A DNA stretch of 63,097 bases from Amycolatopsis nivea (lineage in GTDB: Bacteria; Actinomycetota; Actinomycetes; Mycobacteriales; Pseudonocardiaceae): positions 122,477 through 185,573 of the forward strand of contig NZ_SDLT01000017.1 in NCBI RefSeq assembly GCF_004522235.1, read 5' to 3'. The notes under the pieces were generated by a model that saw nothing but the letters and a program-made list of their open reading frames with translations, ran no database searches and was not told the DNA's origin. Both the position numbers and the translations under genes were made by a program. The stretch's first letter is position 1. The number at the start of each line of letters is the position of its first letter. Below are positions 58,840 through 63,097 of this stretch, in pieces.

Positions 58840-59808
58840 TCACTCGAAGGTGGTGTGGGTGAGGTAGCGGATCTCGCCCCGGGAAATCAGCAGCGATTCG
58901 CAAGTGGTCTTGCCCTCGCATTTCCGGGGGCGGTCGAGGAGCGTGCCCCCGGTGACCCCGGTCGCGACGAAGAAAGCGTCGCCTGCCGCGAGTTCGTCGC
59001 ATTCGTAGACGCGGTCGAGGGACATGCCCGCCGCGCGGATCGCGTCCGCCTCTTCGTCCCGTTGCGGGGCGAGGCGGCCCAGCATCCCGCCGCCCAGCGC
59101 GCGAACCGCGGCCGCGGTCATCACGCCTTCGGGCGTGCCGCCGACGCCGAGCAGCAGGTCGACGTCGAGCGTCGGCAGGAGCACGGCCAGGCTTCCGCCG
59201 ACATCGCCGCCCGCCGGGGTCTGCACCGCCGCGCCCGCCCGCAGCACGCGGGCGATCAGGTCCTGGTGCCGCGGCTTGTCCATGATCATCACCCGGAGCT
59301 CGCTGACCTTCTTGCCGAGCGCGGCGGCAACGTTGGCCAGGGTGCGTTCAGGCGGATCGTCGAGATCGACGACGTTTTTCGCCTGCGGGGGCACGACGAT
59401 CTTGTCCATGTAGAACCCCGGCCCCGGCGACCAGAGCGTGCCCGGCTCGCCGAAGGCGATCGTCGCCAGGGAGCCGGGAAGATCCTTGGCGCAGAAGGAC
59501 GTTCCTTCCAGCGGATCGACCGCGATGTCGAAATCCGGGCCGTTGCCGGTGCCGACGATCTCGCCGTTGAACAGCATCGGGGCGTCGTCCTTTTCGCCCT
59601 CCCCGATGACCACCGTTCCCCGGCCGGGAGCCTTCGCCAGCGCTTCGCGCATCGCCTTGGTGGCAGCGGCGTCGGCGGCCTTCTGGTCGTACCGGCCGAC
59701 CCAGCCGTAGCTGGCGACGGCGGCGCTGCGGGTCGCGGCCAGCGCCACCGCCTCCAGTGCGTGGACATCGACGCACGTGCGCGGCGCGGCCTCAGTCTGA
59801 CAGTGCAT
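58840..59808 (-). CDS. glpX: Class II fructose-1,6-bisphosphatase (GlpX)
   Basis: 322 aa. Metal and substrate motifs: VIGEGEKDDAPM (about residue 68), DFDIAVDPLEGTS (about 93), VGGTPEGVMTAA (about 227). It dephosphorylates fructose or sedoheptulose bisphosphate, the latter being used in the SBPase variant of the RuMP cycle. ATG 59808, 44 bp after the hexuloisomerase stop and 31 bp before pfk, so the three are an operon. Confidence 0.93.
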   Translation of the reverse strand: MHCQTEAAPRTCVDVHALEAVALAATRSAAVASYGWVGRYDQKAADAAATKAMREALAKAPGRGTVVIGEGEKDDAPMLFNGEIVGTGNGPDFDIAVDPLEGTSFCAKDLPGSLATIAFGEPGTLWSPGPGFYMDKIVVPPQAKNVVDLDDPPERTLANVAAALGKKVSELRVMIMDKPRHQDLIARVLRAGAAVQTPAGGDVGGSLAVLLPTLDVDLLLGVGGTPEGVMTAAAVRALGGGMLGRLAPQRDEEADAIRAAGMSLDRVYECDELAAGDAFFVATGVTGGTLLDRPRKCEGKTTCESLLISRGEIRYLTHTTFE

Positions 59809-59852
59809 TTCGGGCTCCCATTCCGGTCGGTCGCATCAGGACGGCGAGGCCG

Positions 59853-60440
59853 CTATTCGAGATTCGCGTGGAGCCGCCACAGTTCGCGGGCTTGAGTGCC
59901 GCTGGTCTGCCACAGCGCGTGGAAGAGCGAATCCGTGATCAGCAGGACGGACTGTTCGAACAGGCTGCCCGCGTACTGGACGGAGGAGTTGCCGTCGAAG
60001 TCCTGCTTGTCCGCGGCCGGGATGACCAGCACCTCGGTCGCGGCCTTGGCCAGCGCCGACTCGGGAGCCGTGGTCAGCGCGATCACGTCGGCGCCCTGGG
60101 CCCGAGCGGTCTCCGCGGCCCGCACCACCCGAGCGGTCGACCCGGAGCCCGATGCCGCGACCAGGACGTCCCGTTCGCCGATCGCCGGAGCCGTCACCTC
60201 GCCGACGACGTGCGTCGGAAGCCCGAGGTGCATGAACCGCATCGCGGCCATCTGCAGCGCGAGGCCGCTCCGCCCGGTGCCGATGGTGAACACCGCCGGC
60301 GCCTTGAGCAGCAGCGCGCCGGCTCGGAGCCACGACGCGGACTGCACCGCCGCGCTCACCCGGTCCACCTCTCCGACGACCGCGCGGGTCGCTCCGGTGA
60401 AGAGCGCGGCGTCCAGTTTCTTGGGAATCGTGTTCGTCAA
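59853..60440 (-). CDS. hxlB: 6-phospho-3-hexuloisomerase (SIS domain)
   Basis: 195 aa. SIS motifs: VFTIGTGRSGLALQMAAMRFMHLG (about residues 44-67), VAASGSGSTARVV (about 91) and the C-terminal FDGNSSVQYAGSLFEQSVLLI region. It isomerises 3-hexulose 6-phosphate to fructose 6-phosphate, the second RuMP step. I chose TTG 60440, 9 nt after GGAGGAAG; the upstream in-frame start at 60524 lacks this. Last shared step with the hps gene at the right edge. Confidence 0.9.
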   Translation of the reverse strand: MTNTIPKKLDAALFTGATRAVVGEVDRVSAAVQSASWLRAGALLLKAPAVFTIGTGRSGLALQMAAMRFMHLGLPTHVVGEVTAPAIGERDVLVAASGSGSTARVVRAAETARAQGADVIALTTAPESALAKAATEVLVIPAADKQDFDGNSSVQYAGSLFEQSVLLITDSLFHALWQTSGTQARELWRLHANLE

Positions 60441-60576
60441 CGAGATCTTCCTCCACTCGCGGGCGGGCGACCTTGGGGCGTCGCCTGCGCGGCCATCGCG
60501 CGGGCCAATCTGCTTAGACCACAAGGATTCTCCACTGCCGGTCCGGCCAGCAAGCCTTGCGGCATCAGGAAAAGCT

Positions 60577-60592
60577 ATCCCCTGATTGGGAT
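60577..60592. promoter_or_regulatory. Inverted repeat, possible operator of the hxlB operon
   Basis: ATCCC-CTGATT-GGGAT, 5-bp arms, about 137 bp upstream of the hexuloisomerase start. Weak; regulator unknown. Confidence 0.35.
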
Positions 60593-60615
60593 GACGAATA
60601 ATGACGGCGAAAAGG

Positions 60616-60650
60616 AAGCGGCCCCGGCGGAAACACCGCCGGGGCCGCTT
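60616..60650 (-). terminator. Strong intrinsic terminator after transketolase
   Basis: Perfect 15-bp stem (AAGCGGCCCCGGCGG paired with its complement) around a 5-nt loop, followed on the minus strand by CCTTTTCG. It lies about 100 bp after the transketolase stop and before the hexuloisomerase operon, so the two are transcribed separately. Confidence 0.85.
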
Positions 60651-60745
60651 CGTGCGGGCGTACCGTTCAGGAGGCTCCCATCAGCCCTTGTGGACGCGTT
60701 CCGGGCGGATGTTCCCGGATCCTCCTGCCGCCCGCGGCAACGACA

Positions 60746-62848
60746 TCACCGCCGAACGGAACGCACGCTTCGGCGTGCGGCTTCCGCCACGGCGTCGACG
60801 GTGATGCCGAACTGGCTGTACAGCGTCGTGAAATCCGCCGAAGCGCCGAAGTGCTCCAGCGACACGATTTCGCCGGCATCGCCGACAAACCGGTGCCACG
60901 GCTGGGCGATCGCCGCTTCGACCGCCACCCGGGCCCGCACCGAAGGAGGCAGCACCTTTTCCCGGTAGGCCGGATCCTGCCGGTCGAACCACTCCACGCA
61001 CGGCATCGACACGACCCTCGTGGGAATCCCTTCGTCCTCGAGGATCTTCCTGGCCGCTACCGCCAGCTGCACTTCGGAACCGGTGCCGATCAGCACCAGC
61101 TCGGGCGTGCCGGTCGACGCTTCGGCGAGCACGTAGCCGCCGCGCGCAACGCCGTCGGCGGAGGTGCCCTCCAGCGTCGGCACGTTCTGCCGGGTGAGCG
61201 CGAGCCCGGTCGGGCCTCCGGTGTTCTCCAGCGCGGCTTTCCAAGCGTAGGCGGTCTCGTTCGCGTCCGCGGGGCGAGCCACCGACATTCCCGGGATCGC
61301 CCGCAACGAGGCCAGGTGCTCGACCGGTTGATGCGTCGGGCCGTCTTCGCCGAGGCCGATCGAGTCGTGCGTCCACACATAGATGACCGGCAGTTCCATC
61401 AGCGCGGCCAAGCGCACCGCCGGGCGCATGTAATCGCTGAAGATCAGGAAAGTGCCGCCGTACGGACGGGTTCCGCCGTGCAACGCGATGCCGTTGAGAA
61501 TGGACCCCATCGCGTGTTCACGGATGCCGAAGTGCAGCGTGCGGCCGTAGGGCTGGGCGGTCCAGGCGTCGGTGGAGATTTCGGCCGGGCCAAAGGAATC
61601 CGCACCCTTGATCGTGGTGTTGTTGCTCTCGGCCAGATCCGCCGAGCCGCCCCACAGCTCGGGCAGCACCCCGCCAAGCGCAGCCAGCACCGCGGCCGAT
61701 GCCTTGCGGGTGGCGACCCCCGGTTCGCCCGGCTCCCAGACGGGCAGGTCGGCCGCCCAGCCAGCCGGGAACTCGCGCTTGGCCAGGCGGTCCAGCAGGG
61801 CCTTGCCCTGCGGGTTGCTTCGTGCCCAGGCGTCGAATTCGAGCTGCCACTTCTCGTGGTCCGCCCGGCCCCGCGAGGCTGCTTCGCGGGTGTGGCGCAA
61901 GACCTCGTCGTCGACCTGGAAACTCAGCTCCGGATCGAAGCCGAGAGCGCGCTTGACCGCGCCGAGTTCTTCCGCGCCCAGTGCGGCGCCGTGCACCCCG
62001 CCGGTGTTCATCTTCGTCGGGGCGGGGTAGCCGATGACGGTGCGCAGCACGATCAGCGTCGGACGGGAGGTCTCCGCCTTGGCTTGCTCGATCGCGCCGA
62101 GGAACCCGGCTACGTCCTCGCCGCCGTCCACAGTGAGCACGTGCCAGCCATAGGCCTCGTAGCGCTTCGCGGTGTCCTCGGACAGCGCGATGCGCGTGTC
62201 GTCCTCAATGGAGATCTCGTTGCTGTCGTAGATCACCGTGAGGTTGCCGAGCTGCTGGGTTCCGGCGAGCGACGATGCCTCGGACGTGACGCCTTCTTCG
62301 ATGTCGCCGTCGGAGGCGATCACGTAGACCTGGTGGTCGAACACGCTCGTGCCCGGCTCGGCGTCCGGATCGAACAGGCCGCGCTCGCGGCGGGCCGCCA
62401 TTGCCATGCCGACCGCGCTGGCCAAGCCCTGACCGAGCGGGCCGGTGGTGATCTCGACGCCCTTCGTGTGCCCGTATTCGGGGTGGCCCGGGGTCAGCGA
62501 ACCCCACGTGCGCAGCGCCTTCAGATCGTCCAGTTCCAGGCCGTAGCCCGAGAGGTACAGCTGGATGTACAAGGTGAGGCTGGAATGTCCGGCGGACAGC
62601 ACGAACCGGTCGCGCCCGATCCACTCCGGGTCGCCGGGGTCGTGCCGCAGAACCCGTTGGAACAGCGCGTAAGCGACCGGCGCGAGGCTCATGGCGGTGC
62701 CGGGGTGCCCGCTCCCGCACCGCTCGACCGCGTCCGCCGCCAGCAAGCGGACGGTGTCCACCGCACGCTCGTCCAGACCGCTCCAGTCTTCCGGGAGCCG
62801 CTTGGCGGTCAGGCGGGCAATCTCGTCAGGGGATTGGTTTGCTGCCAT
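60746..62848 (-). CDS. tkt: Transketolase
   Basis: 700 aa, full length. TPP motif GDGDIEEGVTSEASSLAGTQ (about residue 160) with NSNE-like YDSNEIS, His residues HPGTAMS (about 47) and GHPEYGHTKGVE, and the C-terminal half HFGIREHAMGSILNGIALHGG (about 445). It moves two-carbon units in the rearrangement part of the RuMP or pentose-phosphate cycle. Flanked by terminators on both sides, so it may have its own promoter between 62849 and 62907. The ATG at 62848 gives a normal N-terminus (MAANQSPDEIARL). Confidence 0.95.
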   Translation of the reverse strand: MAANQSPDEIARLTAKRLPEDWSGLDERAVDTVRLLAADAVERCGSGHPGTAMSLAPVAYALFQRVLRHDPGDPEWIGRDRFVLSAGHSSLTLYIQLYLSGYGLELDDLKALRTWGSLTPGHPEYGHTKGVEITTGPLGQGLASAVGMAMAARRERGLFDPDAEPGTSVFDHQVYVIASDGDIEEGVTSEASSLAGTQQLGNLTVIYDSNEISIEDDTRIALSEDTAKRYEAYGWHVLTVDGGEDVAGFLGAIEQAKAETSRPTLIVLRTVIGYPAPTKMNTGGVHGAALGAEELGAVKRALGFDPELSFQVDDEVLRHTREAASRGRADHEKWQLEFDAWARSNPQGKALLDRLAKREFPAGWAADLPVWEPGEPGVATRKASAAVLAALGGVLPELWGGSADLAESNNTTIKGADSFGPAEISTDAWTAQPYGRTLHFGIREHAMGSILNGIALHGGTRPYGGTFLIFSDYMRPAVRLAALMELPVIYVWTHDSIGLGEDGPTHQPVEHLASLRAIPGMSVARPADANETAYAWKAALENTGGPTGLALTRQNVPTLEGTSADGVARGGYVLAEASTGTPELVLIGTGSEVQLAVAARKILEDEGIPTRVVSMPCVEWFDRQDPAYREKVLPPSVRARVAVEAAIAQPWHRFVGDAGEIVSLEHFGASADFTTLYSQFGITVDAVAEAARRSVRSVRR

Positions 62849-62907
62849 GGAAGCGCACTCCCGATGATGTCGATTCTTCGGCGGGTTTCGGAAAAAGCAG
62901 ATCCGCT

Positions 62908-62942
62908 CCGCTGCGCGCCGGCGCTTGTCCGGCGCGCAGCGG
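62908..62942 (-). terminator. Intrinsic terminator after 3-hexulose-6-phosphate synthase
   Basis: Perfect 14-bp stem CCGCTGCGCGCCGG with a 7-nt loop, followed on the minus strand by a TTTTT run about 15 bp on (complement of gaaaaagc). It lies 11 bp after the HPS stop. Confidence 0.75.
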
Positions 62943-62952
62943 GCGGGTGTGG

Positions 62953-63097
62953 TCAGGCGGTGAGGCGGCGGAGTTCGCGGGCCGCGGCGGCGGGATCGGG
63001 CGCGTTGTAGATCCCGCCCCCGACCACCGCCACCGCCGCGCCCGCCTCCTTCACCAACCCGATCGTCGCGGCCTTCACCCCGCCCGCGATCGAGAAC
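62953..63097 (-). CDS. hxlA: 3-hexulose-6-phosphate synthase (C-terminal end, continues past the window)
   Basis: The last 47 residues are visible: FSIAGGVKAATIGLVKEAGAAV... then GGGIYNAPDPAAAARELRRL. The phosphate-binding AGGVK and GGGIYNAPDPA stretches are those of orotidine-decarboxylase-superfamily HPS enzymes that fix formaldehyde onto ribulose 5-phosphate. With the hexuloisomerase gene it forms the RuMP formaldehyde-fixing pair. Most of the gene lies beyond the right edge. Confidence 0.85.
   Translation of the reverse strand, partial: FSIAGGVKAATIGLVKEAGAAVAVVGGGIYNAPDPAAAARELRRLTA

Larger units (their letters stand above)
60441..60745. other. Intergenic region between transketolase and hexuloisomerase genes
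   Basis: Contains the transketolase terminator, a small inverted repeat at 60577 and the probable promoter of the hexuloisomerase operon. No gene supported. Confidence 0.6.

Overview
The window is GC-rich actinomycete chromosome, most likely Amycolatopsis or a close pseudonocardial relative. The evidence is the codon-position GC bias, GTG/TTG starts, IdeR-type iron boxes, many TetR regulators, an Mce-type MlaE permease, and ribulose-monophosphate (RuMP) genes of the kind known from methylotrophic Amycolatopsis. The genus call is inference. No IS element, phage, CRISPR array, rRNA or intact tRNA was seen.

Layout. 1-2941 (minus): two secreted proteins sharing a C-terminal domain, leading into a truncated MlaE/YrbE permease gene. 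3196-18750: a lipid/polyketide locus. A five-gene minus-strand operon with overlapping genes encodes a 1922-aa PfaD-like ER-KS-AT-ACP-KR synthase, a 1278-aa KS-AT-DH synthase, a free ACP, an alpha/beta hydrolase and a GT1 glycosyltransferase. It is flanked by a DrrAB-like exporter and, divergently, an SDR and an AKR-fold protein that has lost its catalytic tetrad. This looks like a polyunsaturated-fatty-acid-synthase relative making a glycosylated lipid of unknown structure. 19022-27030: assorted accessory genes, including two TetR units with palindromic operators, a methyltransferase, an MBL-like protein and a FAD monooxygenase.

27202-40821: an acid-catabolism regulon resembling the Atu/Liu (citronellol/leucine) pathway. 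It has two acyl-CoA ligases, an acyl-CoA dehydrogenase, an AtuA-like protein and its small partner, a phosphotransacetylase-like protein, both subunits of an MCC/GCC-type biotin carboxylase, an enoyl-CoA hydratase and a TIGR03084-type protein. Versions of one inverted-repeat operator (TAGTGAAT-N4-ATTCACTA) sit before three transcription units, and a TetR gene adjoins one of them. Degenerate ~79-bp tandem repeats lie at 31039-31430.

40806-49519: a GNAT enzyme, then an iron region: MATE exporter, a 2,3-diaminopropionate cassette (SbnA/SbnH/SbnB-like) and a siderophore ABC importer, with two iron boxes. No siderophore synthetase gene is present. 49646-52906: an XRE regulator divergent from a hydrolase, and an Lrp regulator divergent from an SMP-30 protein. 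53049-55141: a beta-helix protein and a small helical protein that share a conserved HGPVIHG...W.N motif, a possible signalling or amyloid-type pair. 55142-56349 is decayed, with a tRNA-like fragment and an HTH relic.

56350-63097: a VOC protein, a CBS-BON protein, then minus-strand central carbon genes: 3-hexulose-6-phosphate synthase (partial), transketolase, 6-phospho-3-hexuloisomerase, GlpX fructose bisphosphatase and phosphofructokinase. This is a formaldehyde-fixing RuMP module with two strong terminators.
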